A stretch of DNA of 64,000 nt from Streptomyces netropsis (lineage in GTDB: Bacteria > Actinomycetota > Actinomycetes > Streptomycetales > Streptomycetaceae): the NCBI RefSeq assembly GCF_014203545.1, contig NZ_JACHJG010000005.1:321726-385725 (forward strand). Direction: 5' to 3'. The notes beneath the pieces were generated by a model that was given only the letters and a program-made list of their open reading frames with translations, had not been told where the DNA came from and did not search any database. Shown here in pieces: positions 31,512 to 39,903 of this stretch; positions within the stretch are counted from its first letter, which is position 1, and the number at the start of each line of letters is the position of its first letter. A program made the position numbers and the translations under genes.

Positions 31512-33551
31512 CTACACCGCCAGGTGTTCCCGTTCCTCCTCGTCCTCCTCCAGCAGCCGTTCCGCCATGTTGTTCAGCGCGCGGTCCAGGCGGGCGCGGT
31601 CCTCGGGGTCGGTGACGTCCCAGTCCTCCAGGCGGGTGTCGAGCCAGTGGCGCCAGGCCGCGCTCAGGCGTTCGATCTCCGCCTCGCCCGCCGGGGTCAG
31701 GGACAGCCGGTCGCCGTCCAGACGGGCGTAACCCGCCTCGGCCGTGCGGGTGAAGGCCGGTTCGAGGACCTCCGGGGGCATCCGGTGGGCGGCGGCCACC
31801 GCGCTGAGGGACGCCCCGCCCAGGATGCGGTGGCGCCAGTGGATCTGGCCCAGCGTCCACGCGTCGGCGGGGCCGAGCGGACTGCCGGACTCCGCGAGGA
31901 TCTCCCGGCTGACCGGGCGGCCCTTGGCGTGGCTCATGACGCTCGCCACCGCGCGTTCCAACTGCTGGTCCGCCTCGGCCGAGGACGGCGCCGCGAAGGC
32001 CTCGCCCATGTCGGACGCCCCGGCCCGGGCACTGTCGCGCAGCGGCACCTCCTTGAGGAACCACGCCACCAGGAAACCGACCAGTGCGACCGGCACGACC
32101 CACAGGAAGACGTAGTTGATCGTCTCCGCGTAGGCGTCGATGACGGGCCGTGCCTGTTCCGGGGAGAGCCGGGCGAGGTCCTGCGGGCTCTGCACCGCCG
32201 ACGGCGGGATTCCCGGGGTGCGGATGAGCGCGTCCTCCAGATTGGGCCGGAGCTGCTTGGTGTAGAGCGTGCCGAAGATGGCCGTGCCGAAGGCGCTGCC
32301 GAGCGTGCGGAAGAACGTCACGCCCGAGGTCGCCGTGCCCAGTTCGTGGTACGGCACCGTGTTCTGCACGGCGATCGTCAGCACCTGCATGGCCAGCCCG
32401 ATGCCGGCGCCGAGCACGAACATGTAGAGCGACTCGAGCCACGAGCCCGTCGTCGCGCCCATCGTCGACATCAGATACAGGCCGAGGGCCATCACGGCCA
32501 TGCCGACGATGGGGAACACGCGATAGCGGCCGGTGCGGCTGATGACGATGCCGGAGAGCAGGGAGGCGCCCAGCAGCCCCGCGACCATCGGCAGGGCCCG
32601 TACGCCCGACATGGTGGCCGACACCCCGTCCACGTACTGGAGATAGGTCGGCAGATACGTGAGCGCCCCGAGCATCGCGAAGCCCACGATGAAGCTGAGC
32701 ACCGAGCAGATGGTGAAGACGGGGTTGCGGAAGAGATGCATGGGGAGCGTCGGTTCCTTCGCCCGACGCTCCACCAGGACGAACGCGACCAGCAGCGCGA
32801 TCGCGCCCAGGAAGAGACCGATGATGACGGGCGAGCCCCACGCGTACTCGTTGCCGCCCCACTCCAGGCCGAGGACCAGGCCGGAGGCGCCGAGCGCCAC
32901 CAGGGCGATGCCCGCGTAGTCGATGACCGGCCGTACCGCCGAGCGGACGACGGGGATCGTCCGGGCCGCCATGATCACCATGACGATCGCCACCGGCACG
33001 TTGACGTAGAAGCACCAGCGCCAGGTGGCCTGGTCGGTGAAGATCCCGCCGAGGGTCGGGCCGACGACCGTGGTCACGCCGAAGACGGCGCCGAGGGCAC
33101 CCTGGTACTTGCCGCGCTCGCGCAGCGGGATGACGTCCGCGATCAGTGCCATGGCGGTGACCATCAGCCCGCCGCCGCCGACGCCCTGGACGGCGCGGGC
33201 GGCGATCAGCATGGGCATGGAGTCGGCGGCGCCCGCGAAGACCGAACCGCCCGTGAAGACCACCGCACTCAGCTGGAAGACGATCTTCCGTCCGAAGAGG
33301 TCGCCGAACTTGCCGACCAGCACCGTCGAGACCGTCTCGGCCAGCAGGTAGGCGGTCACCACCCACGCCATGTGCCCGCCGCCGCCCAGATCCGCCACGA
33401 TCGTCGGCAGCGCGGTGGAGACGATGGTCTGGTCGAGGGCGGCGAGCAGCATGCCGAGCACGATCGTGACGAAGACGAGATTCGTCCGGCGGCGGCCGAG
33501 CGCGGGCGGGGCCGCGGGTACCTCCGCCGCTGGTGCGGTGGCCGTGGTCAT
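31512..33551 (-). CDS. DHA2-type MFS exporter fused to a MarR-like winged helix
   Basis: A 679-residue protein. Residues about 20-510 form a 14-TM drug:H+ antiporter (motif A in GKFGDLFGRK, motif C in GVTTVVGPTLGGIF). After a short linker, residues about 535-679 form a soluble domain with SVAAAHRMPPEVLEPAFTRT-like helices, then GYARLDGDRLSLTPAGEAEIERL, the recognition wing of MarR-type winged helices. A transporter carrying its own putative sensor or DNA-binding domain is unusual; such fusions occur in streptomycetes but are not characterised. No TetR or MarR gene adjoins. Located next to repeat copy 3; starts with ATG, RBS GGGAGGT. Confidence 0.88.
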   Translation of the reverse strand: MTTATAPAAEVPAAPPALGRRRTNLVFVTIVLGMLLAALDQTIVSTALPTIVADLGGGGHMAWVVTAYLLAETVSTVLVGKFGDLFGRKIVFQLSAVVFTGGSVFAGAADSMPMLIAARAVQGVGGGGLMVTAMALIADVIPLRERGKYQGALGAVFGVTTVVGPTLGGIFTDQATWRWCFYVNVPVAIVMVIMAARTIPVVRSAVRPVIDYAGIALVALGASGLVLGLEWGGNEYAWGSPVIIGLFLGAIALLVAFVLVERRAKEPTLPMHLFRNPVFTICSVLSFIVGFAMLGALTYLPTYLQYVDGVSATMSGVRALPMVAGLLGASLLSGIVISRTGRYRVFPIVGMAVMALGLYLMSTMGATTGSWLESLYMFVLGAGIGLAMQVLTIAVQNTVPYHELGTATSGVTFFRTLGSAFGTAIFGTLYTKQLRPNLEDALIRTPGIPPSAVQSPQDLARLSPEQARPVIDAYAETINYVFLWVVPVALVGFLVAWFLKEVPLRDSARAGASDMGEAFAAPSSAEADQQLERAVASVMSHAKGRPVSREILAESGSPLGPADAWTLGQIHWRHRILGGASLSAVAAAHRMPPEVLEPAFTRTAEAGYARLDGDRLSLTPAGEAEIERLSAAWRHWLDTRLEDWDVTDPEDRARLDRALNNMAERLLEEDEEEREHLAV

Positions 33552-33818
33552 GTGACGTACCTCCCGACCTCAGCATTTGGGGAGATGTCCGCTCTCGCCA
33601 CCTTTGCTGCTGCGGGGGAGGGCCCGGACGGGCGAGGGGCGTGCAGAAGCGGTGCGCACGCTCTTGCGAGGTATTCGCAGAGGGCCCCTATCATCGGACG
33701 ACTTCAGCGTGGCTCACGGCTGAACGAACCGGGCCCGGACCGGGCCGCCCGGTCCGATGCCCGATGTCCCGACGGCCCCGACGACCCGACCGCACGATCC
33801 AGCAGAGCGGAGCCCCGC

Positions 33819-34919
33819 ATGCACGTACCCGACGGATTCATCGACGCCCCCGTGTCCCTGGCGACCGGCGCCGTCGCCGCCGCGGCCGTCGCGGTCAGCC
33901 TGCGCGGCGCCCGGCGCGAACTCGGCGGCACCGCCCCCGCCGACGGCCTCGGCGGAGAGCGCACCGCGCCGCTCGCCGGACTGGTCGCGGCCTTCGTCTT
34001 CGCCGTCCAGATGCTGAACTTCCCCGTCGCGGCGGGCACCAGCGGCCATCTGCTGGGCGGCGCGCTCGCCGCGATCCTCGTCGGCCCGTTCACGGGAGTG
34101 CTCTGCATATCCGTGGTGCTGCTGATGCAGGCCGTGCTCTTCGCGGACGGCGGCCTCACCGCCCTCGGCGTCAACATCACCGACATGGCGGTGGTCACGA
34201 CGCTCGTCGCGTACGGACTGTTCCGGCTGCTGCTGGGGGTGCTGCCCCGCCGGCGCTCCTCCGTCACCGCCGCCTCCTTCGTGGCCGCGCTCGTGTCCGT
34301 ACCGGCCGCTGCCTGCGCGTTCACCCTGCTCTACGCCCTCGGCGGCACCACCGACGTGCCGATCGGCAAGGTCTTCGCCGCGATGACCGGCGTGCACGTC
34401 CTGATCGGCATCGGCGAAGCGGCGATCACCGCGCTGACCGTCGGCGCCGTCCTCGCCGTACGGCCCGACCTCGTGTACGGCGCCCGGGGGCTCACCGCGC
34501 CGCTCCAACTGCGCACCTCGCCCCTGCGACCCGGGACCGACGCCGCCCCGGCGCCCGATGCCGCCCCGGCGCCCGGCACCCCCGAGCCCGCCCGCTCCAC
34601 GCGCCGCTTCGCGCTCGCCGGCCTGCTCACCGCCCTCGCGCTCGCCGGCGTCGGCAGCTACTACGCCTCGGCCAGCCCCGACGGCCTGGAGAAGGTCGCC
34701 CACGACAAGGGCATCGACAGCAAGACCGAGGAGCACGCCGCCAAGGACTCCCCGCTCGCCGATTACCAGGTCGCGGACATCACCGACGGCCGGATCTCCG
34801 GCGGCCTCGCCGGCGTCATCGGCGTCGGCGCGACCCTCCTCGTCGGCACCGGCGTCACCTGGGTGGTGGTCCGCCGCCGCCGCGACCGGGCCGCGGCGGC
34901 CGCGGCCGAGACCGCCTGA
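33819..34919 (+). CDS. cbiM: ECF transporter substrate component CbiM fused to CbiN
   Basis: A 366-residue membrane protein. CbiM part (residues 1-225) starts MHVPDGFIDAPVSLATGAVA, with the N-terminal Met-His-x-x-Asp metal-binding motif, and six or seven TM helices. After a Pro/Ala-rich linker comes a CbiN-like domain (about 270-366) with TM, the PDGLEKVA motif and a second TM. CbiMN-Q-O systems import Co2+ or Ni2+. Start choice: ATG at 33819, since the N terminus is functionally important. Upstream is a 267-bp gap with no cobalamin riboswitch motif recognised by eye. CbiQ follows after 1 nt. Confidence 0.92.
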   Translation: MHVPDGFIDAPVSLATGAVAAAAVAVSLRGARRELGGTAPADGLGGERTAPLAGLVAAFVFAVQMLNFPVAAGTSGHLLGGALAAILVGPFTGVLCISVVLLMQAVLFADGGLTALGVNITDMAVVTTLVAYGLFRLLLGVLPRRRSSVTAASFVAALVSVPAAACAFTLLYALGGTTDVPIGKVFAAMTGVHVLIGIGEAAITALTVGAVLAVRPDLVYGARGLTAPLQLRTSPLRPGTDAAPAPDAAPAPGTPEPARSTRRFALAGLLTALALAGVGSYYASASPDGLEKVAHDKGIDSKTEEHAAKDSPLADYQVADITDGRISGGLAGVIGVGATLLVGTGVTWVVVRRRRDRAAAAAAETA

Positions 34920-34920
34920 C

Positions 34921-35685
34921 ATGGGCGCCGGTCACAGCCACCAGCTCTACGTGCGCGGGCACTCGCCCGTGCACCGGCTGCCCCCGCACTGCAAGATCAC
35001 GGCCGTTCTCTGCTTCGTCCTGGTCGTCGTCGCGACCCCCCGCGAGGCACTGTGGGCCTTCGGCGCGTACGCGGCACTGCTCGCCGCCGTCGCCGCGACG
35101 GCCCGGGTGCGCCCGGGTTTCCTGCTCCGGCGGCTGCTGATCGAGGTGCCGTTCGTGGCCTTCGCCGTGCTCATGCCCTTCGTGGCCGAGGGGGAACAGG
35201 TGCGGGTGCTGGGCCTCTCGCTCAGCGAGTCCGGCCTGTGGGGCGCCTGGAACATCCTCGCCAAGGGCACCCTCGGCGTCGCCGCCTCCGTGCTGCTCGC
35301 CGCCACGACCGAGCTGCGCGACCTGCTGCTCGGCCTCCAGCGGCTGCGGCTGCCCCCGCTGCTCGTCCAGATCGCGTCCTTCATGATCCGCTACGGGGAC
35401 GTCATCACCGACGAGATGCGGCGCATGCGCGTCGCCCGCGAATCCCGCGGCTTCACCGCGCGCGGCGTCCGCCACTGGGGGGTGCTGGCCAAGACCGCGG
35501 GGGCGCTGTTCATCCGCTCCTACGAGCGGGGGGAGCGCGTCCACCTGGCGATGCTCAGCCGCGGCTACACCGGCACCATGCCCGTGATCGACGACGTGCG
35601 GGCGACGCGTGCCCAGTGGACGTACGCCGCCGCGCTGCCGCTGGCCGCGCTCGCGGTCTGCCTGACCGGACGGACCCTGACATGA
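34921..35685 (+). CDS. cbiQ: ECF transporter transmembrane component CbiQ
   Basis: A 254-residue integral membrane scaffold. N-terminal HRLPPHCKI, four or five TM helices and the two cytoplasmic coupling helices, with the Ala-Arg-Gly signatures ARESRGFTARG and LSRGYTG that contact the ATPase. Together with CbiMN and CbiO it forms a complete metal importer. It starts 1 nt after cbiM and overlaps cbiO by ATGA. Confidence 0.94.
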   Translation: MGAGHSHQLYVRGHSPVHRLPPHCKITAVLCFVLVVVATPREALWAFGAYAALLAAVAATARVRPGFLLRRLLIEVPFVAFAVLMPFVAEGEQVRVLGLSLSESGLWGAWNILAKGTLGVAASVLLAATTELRDLLLGLQRLRLPPLLVQIASFMIRYGDVITDEMRRMRVARESRGFTARGVRHWGVLAKTAGALFIRSYERGERVHLAMLSRGYTGTMPVIDDVRATRAQWTYAAALPLAALAVCLTGRTLT

Positions 35686-36437
35686 CCCCTCCTTCCCTCG
35701 AGGTCTCCGGCCTCGCCTTCGCCTACCCCGACGGGCACCAGGCCCTCTTCGGCGTCGACCTGACCGTCGGACGAGGAGAGCGCGTCGCCCTCCTCGGACC
35801 CAACGGCGCCGGCAAGACCACCCTCGTCCTGCACCTCAACGGCATCCTCGGCGGCGGCGTGGGCAGCGTCCGCGTGGCGGGACTGCCGGTGGACCGCAAG
35901 CACCTCGCCGAGATCCGCCGCCGGGTGGGCATCGTCTTCCAGGACCCCGACGACCAGCTCTTCATGCCGACCGTGCGCGAGGACGTCGCCTTCGGTCCGG
36001 CGGCGGCCGGGCTGCGCGGCGCGGAGCTGCGCGCGCGTGTGGCCGAGGCCCTGTCCCGGGTCGGCATGGAGGCCTTCGCCGACCGGCCCCCGCACCACCT
36101 CTCCTTCGGGCAGCGGCGGCGGGTGGCGGTGGCGACCGTCCTCGCCATGGAGCCCGAGATCCTCGTCCTGGACGAGCCCTCCTCCAACCTCGACCCGGCC
36201 TCCCGCCGGGAACTCGCCGACATCCTGCGCTCCCTGGACGTCACCGTCCTGATGGTCACCCACGACCTGCCGTACGCCCTGGAGCTGTGCCCCCGCGCGG
36301 TGGTGCTCAGCGACGGCGTCATCACGGCGGACGGCACCACCCAGGAGCTGCTCTGCGACGAGGAGCTGATGCGCGCCCACCGGCTGGAGCTGCCGTTCGG
36401 CTTCGACCCCCGGTCGGTGGTGGTCCCGGGCCGGTAG
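35682..36437 (+). CDS. cbiO: ECF transporter ATPase component CbiO
   Basis: A 251-residue ABC ATPase: Walker A GPNGAGKTT, Q-loop FQDPDDQLF, the family-specific signature LSFGQRRRVAVA, Walker B ILVLDEPSS and the H-loop VTHDLPYAL. One ATPase gene means it should act as a homodimer, as is usual for group I ECF transporters. It ends just before a strong palindromic terminator. Confidence 0.95.
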   Translation: MTPPSLEVSGLAFAYPDGHQALFGVDLTVGRGERVALLGPNGAGKTTLVLHLNGILGGGVGSVRVAGLPVDRKHLAEIRRRVGIVFQDPDDQLFMPTVREDVAFGPAAAGLRGAELRARVAEALSRVGMEAFADRPPHHLSFGQRRRVAVATVLAMEPEILVLDEPSSNLDPASRRELADILRSLDVTVLMVTHDLPYALELCPRAVVLSDGVITADGTTQELLCDEELMRAHRLELPFGFDPRSVVVPGR

Positions 36438-36451
36438 AGCTTCAGTGCCGT

Positions 36452-36499
36452 GTCCTCCATCGCCGGACGGGCCGATCAGCCCGTCCGGCGATGGAGGAC
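36452..36499. terminator. Palindromic repeat copy 4, acting as terminator
   Basis: Exact 21-bp arms 36452-36472 and 36479-36499 with a 6-nt loop and the same CGCCGGACGGGC core as the dispersed repeats. It follows the cbi operon by 14 bp. Confidence 0.9.
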
Positions 36500-36633
36500 G
36501 AAACGGCGGGTGAGCCGCTGACCGGGATCAGCCGGACATGACGTTTCAGGGCCCCCGGCCCAAGCGCATGGACGACCGCGTTGCACCATGGTGGAGGGAT
36601 TTGTAGCGATCGGCACAGTGGGAGCAGGCAACA

Positions 36634-37833
36634 GTGGACGTCCAGGGCACGGTGGCGGACGGTTTTGAACCGGTCCGGGACGCCTTCGCGGGCAATTTCG
36701 CGCGGCGGGGCGAGCGTGGCGCCGCCGTGGTCGTCTACCGCGCCGGGCGCAAGGTCGTCGACCTGTGGGGCGGTGCCAAGAACGCCGACGGACCTTCCGA
36801 CGGGGCCTGCGGTGACGCGGCGGCCGAGCCCTGGACCCCGGACACCGCGCAGGTCGTACGCTCCGCCACCAAGGGCGTCGCCGCCGCCGTGCCGCTGCTG
36901 CTGCACCAGCGCGGGCTGGTCGACCTGGACGCGCCCGTCGGCACGTACTGGCCCGAGTTCAAGGCGGCCGGCAAGGAGCGGCTGCTCGTCCGCCATCTGC
37001 TCTCGCACCGCGCCGGGCTGCCCGTCCTGGACACCCCGCTCACCCCCGCCGAGGCCATCGACGGCGTCAGCGGCCCCCGCGCCCTCGCCGCGCAGGCGCC
37101 CGCCTGGGAGCCCGGCACCGCCCACGGCTACCACGCGCAGACCTACAGCTGGCTGCTCGGCGAGCTGGTCCGGCGGGTGACCGGACGGTCCATCGGCCGC
37201 TGGGTCGCCGAGGAGATAGCCGGGCCGCTCGGCCTGGACCTGTGGATCGGCCTGCCGGACGCCGAGCGGGCCCGGGTCGGCCGGATCGCCGACATCGCGC
37301 CCCCCGCCGAGCCCGCCACCCCCGGCCTTCGGATGCGCCCCAAGCGGTCCGTCTCCGACGCCTACAGCGACCCCGGCTCCCTGACCCGCCGCGCGTTCGG
37401 CGCGATCGACCCGCAGGCCGACGAGAACGACCCCGCCTACCGCGCCGCCGAACTCCCCGCCTCCGCGGGCATCGCCACGGCCGACGCCCTCGCGCGCTTC
37501 TACGCGTCGCTGATCGGCGATGTCGACGGAGCACGGCGGCTCTTCGCGCCCGCGACCCTCACCCTGGCCCGCACGGAGGAGTCCGCCGGGCCCGACAAGG
37601 TGCTCGTGGTGGGCACCCGCTTCGGCCTCGGCTACATGCTGCACGGCCCGGCCTGCCCGCTGCTGGCCCCCGGCTCCTTCGGCCACCCCGGCCGCGGCGG
37701 CTCCCTCGCCTTCGCCGACCCCGAGTCGGGCACCGCCTTCGGCTACGTCACCAACGGCATGCAGAAGAACGTCACCGCCGACCCGCGCGCCCAGGCGCTC
37801 GTCCGGGCGGTCGGCAAGGCACTCGCGGGCTGA
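36634..37833 (+). CDS. Beta-lactamase family serine hydrolase (class C/esterase type)
   Basis: A 399-residue protein of the class C beta-lactamase/EstB-type family. The Ser-x-x-Lys motif SATK (Ser77-Lys80) is visible, with a Tyr-x-Asn-like YSW after AHGYHAQ and a C-terminal GHPGRGGS in place of the Lys-Thr-Gly motif, as in esterase members. No signal peptide is apparent, so a cytoplasmic esterase or amidase is more likely than a resistance enzyme. GTG start at 36634, RBS GGGAGCAGGC. Flanked by the cbi operon terminator and an SDR gene 63 bp downstream. Confidence 0.87.
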   Translation: MDVQGTVADGFEPVRDAFAGNFARRGERGAAVVVYRAGRKVVDLWGGAKNADGPSDGACGDAAAEPWTPDTAQVVRSATKGVAAAVPLLLHQRGLVDLDAPVGTYWPEFKAAGKERLLVRHLLSHRAGLPVLDTPLTPAEAIDGVSGPRALAAQAPAWEPGTAHGYHAQTYSWLLGELVRRVTGRSIGRWVAEEIAGPLGLDLWIGLPDAERARVGRIADIAPPAEPATPGLRMRPKRSVSDAYSDPGSLTRRAFGAIDPQADENDPAYRAAELPASAGIATADALARFYASLIGDVDGARRLFAPATLTLARTEESAGPDKVLVVGTRFGLGYMLHGPACPLLAPGSFGHPGRGGSLAFADPESGTAFGYVTNGMQKNVTADPRAQALVRAVGKALAG

Positions 37834-37896
37834 GGGGCAGGCGGCCCCGCCGTTCCGGGGTGCTTGCCGCCGCCCCGGCTGGGTATCGCTTGCCGC

Positions 37897-38682
37897 ATGG
37901 CACTACGGTTCGACGGCTACGCGGTACTGATCACGGGCGCCGGACGCGGCATCGGCGAGGCCACCGCCCGCCGCTTCGCGGACGAGGGCGCCCGGGTGCT
38001 CCTCACCGACCTCGACGGCGCGCGGGCCGAGCGGGCGGCCAAGGGGCTGCGGGCGGCCGGCCTCGCCGCCGACTGGCTCGCCTGCGACGTCGGCGACCGC
38101 ACGGCCGTCGAGGCGGCCGTGGCCCACGCGGCGGAGCGTTTCGGACGGCTCGACGTCCTGGTCAACAACGCCCTGTCCTGCCACCCCGACGCGCCCCTCG
38201 TCGAGGACCAGCCGGACGACACCTGGTTCAAGGACCTCGACATCACCCTCACCGGCGCCTTCCGGTGCGTACGGGCCGCCATGCCGCACCTCGCCGCGGC
38301 CGGCGGGCGCGGATCGGTCGTCAACATCGGCTCGGTCAACGGCGAACAGGACTTCGGCAACCACGCCTACAGCGCCGCCAAGGCCGGTCTGGCGAGTCTG
38401 ACCCGCACCCTGGCCGGGCACTGCGCCGCCCGCGGCGTGCGCGTCAACCTCGTCGCGCCCGGCACGGTCCACACCCCCAACTGGGAGGGCCGGGAGGAGG
38501 CGTTGGAGCGGGCCGCCGGGCACTACCCGCTGGGCCGGGTCGGCCGGCCCGAGGACATCGCGGCCGCCGTCGCGTTCCTGGCGTCGCGCGACGCGTCGTG
38601 GATCACGGGGGTGACGCTGCCCGTCGACGGCGGGATCCTGATCGGGAACCAGGAGCTGCGCGGGGCGCTGCGCGGCGAGTGA
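37897..38682 (+). CDS. SDR family oxidoreductase (3-oxoacyl reductase-like)
   Basis: A 261-residue classical SDR. TGAGRGIG cofactor loop, Asp at the acceptor strand (LLTDLDGARAERAA, NAD preference inferred), NNALSCH, catalytic Ser in NIGSVNGE and the YSAAK motif, ending in VDGGILIGNQEL. Similar to FabG-type reductases. ATG at 37897 with no clear ribosome binding site, but GTATCG lies upstream. It may be cotranscribed with the hydrolase. The substrate is unknown. Confidence 0.9.
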   Translation: MALRFDGYAVLITGAGRGIGEATARRFADEGARVLLTDLDGARAERAAKGLRAAGLAADWLACDVGDRTAVEAAVAHAAERFGRLDVLVNNALSCHPDAPLVEDQPDDTWFKDLDITLTGAFRCVRAAMPHLAAAGGRGSVVNIGSVNGEQDFGNHAYSAAKAGLASLTRTLAGHCAARGVRVNLVAPGTVHTPNWEGREEALERAAGHYPLGRVGRPEDIAAAVAFLASRDASWITGVTLPVDGGILIGNQELRGALRGE

Positions 38683-38719
38683 CGGCGGCTCACCTTCGCC
38701 TCCGCCCCCGCCTTCACCC

Positions 38720-39568
38720 TCAGCCGAGCAGCATCAGCCCGATCCCCACCACCATCAGCCCCGCGGCGGCGATGCGCGGCGTACCGAACCGCTCCTTGAA
38801 GAACACCGCCCCGATGGCCGCGCCCACGATGATCGACGACTCCCGCAGTGCCGCGACCGGGGCGAGCGCCGCCCGGGTCTGGGCCCACACCACGAGCCCG
38901 TACGCGAAGAAGGACAGCACCCCGCCGATCAGGCCGCGCACGGCCTCGGGGCGCACTTCGGCGAGGAGGCGGCCGCGCCGGGTGGCCAGCGCGTAGAGGG
39001 GGATCGGCAGCCCTTCGACGACCATCAGCCAGGCGATGAAGCCCAGGGACGTGCCGGAGGCGCGGGCGCCCAGGCCGTCGATGACCGTGTACGAGGCGAT
39101 GGCCAGGCCCGTCGCGACCGCCGCGGTGATCGCGGCCCAGTGCGGCGGGGCGCCGCTGCCCCGGATGCCCCACAGCGCGAGGCCGACCAGCCCGGCCGAG
39201 GCCACCGCGACCCCGGCCAGCTGCGGGGCGCCGGGGAGTTCCGCGGCGAAGACCGCCGCGAGGACGGTGACCACCAGCGGGGCGGTGCCGCGCGCGATCG
39301 GGTACATCTGGCCGAAGTCGCCGAGCGTGAACGACCGCATGAGCAGGGCCTGGTAGACGACGTGCACCACGACGGAGGCGATCAGATACGGCCAGGCCCC
39401 GGCGGCGGGCGTCTCCACGAACGGCAGCATCGCCAGCCCGCAGAGCGAACCGCCGCTGCCCACGAGCGTGAAGGCGACCAGCTTGTCCTTCGTGCCGGCC
39501 GCCAGGGCGTTCCAACCGGCGTGCGTGACCGCGGCGGTGAGGACCGCCGCGGCTATCAGGGGGGTCAT
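38720..39568 (-). CDS. EamA-type DMT transporter
   Basis: A 282-residue membrane protein with ten helices, in two EamA repeats (drug/metabolite transporter superfamily). The first repeat starts at MTPLIAAAVLTAAVTHAGWNA, the second near residue 150. Substrate unknown; homologues export amino acids, nucleosides or drugs. Convergent with the SDR gene (38682), and upstream of its start lies a 335-bp gap filled mostly by repeat copy 5. Confidence 0.88.
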   Translation of the reverse strand: MTPLIAAAVLTAAVTHAGWNALAAGTKDKLVAFTLVGSGGSLCGLAMLPFVETPAAGAWPYLIASVVVHVVYQALLMRSFTLGDFGQMYPIARGTAPLVVTVLAAVFAAELPGAPQLAGVAVASAGLVGLALWGIRGSGAPPHWAAITAAVATGLAIASYTVIDGLGARASGTSLGFIAWLMVVEGLPIPLYALATRRGRLLAEVRPEAVRGLIGGVLSFFAYGLVVWAQTRAALAPVAALRESSIIVGAAIGAVFFKERFGTPRIAAAGLMVVGIGLMLLG

Positions 39569-39641
39569 GCGCCGCTCTCACGGGAGAGGCGCGGGGGACG
39601 GGTGGGGGCTGCGGTGCGCATGCCTGGACGCTAGCGTCCGG

Positions 39642-39820
39642 TGCACCACCGCTGCGCGGCGGTGTCCTCAATCTCCCCCCAGCTACCGCTGGGAGGTGCC
39701 CCCAGCGGGCTGCTTGTGGCTGAGCCGAGCCGCCGGCCGGACCGCTGTGTGAGGGCACAGCACAGCAGCCCGTCCGGCGATTGAGGACGCGCCCGCAGGG
39801 CGCTCGCCGCCGCAGGCGGC
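39642..39820. repeat. Dispersed palindromic repeat, copy 5 (interrupted, composite)
   Basis: Accounts for most of the 335 bp between the DMT gene and the PBP gene. Left module GCACCACCGCTGCGCGGCGG, then TCCTCAAT (39665-39672), a 33-bp module starting CTCCCCCCAGCTACCGC (39673-39705) in place of the usual CGCCGGAC of the left arm, an expanded centre, then an intact right arm GCCCGTCCGGCGATTGAGGA (to 39787) and the GCGCCCGCAGGGCGC module. The rest of the gap is featureless. Confidence 0.85.
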
Positions 39821-39903
39821 ACCGACGCGCCCGCAGCCGAAGTCCCGTCGGACACGCCCTGGCCCGGTGAGCCCGGGGCGCCCCCGCCCCCACCGCGGCC
39901 TTG

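Noticed and set aside
29431..33576. 1381-codon open frame on the minus strand across the MMPL, MarP and MFS regions
   Set aside because: It is antisense to MMPL and MarP and out of frame with the MFS exporter on its own strand, which has clear family motifs; the translation has no recognisable domain.
33552..33818. Cobalamin riboswitch before cbiM
   Set aside because: I looked for the B12-box consensus and matching helices and saw none in the 267-bp gap. A covariance search is needed to exclude a degenerate one.
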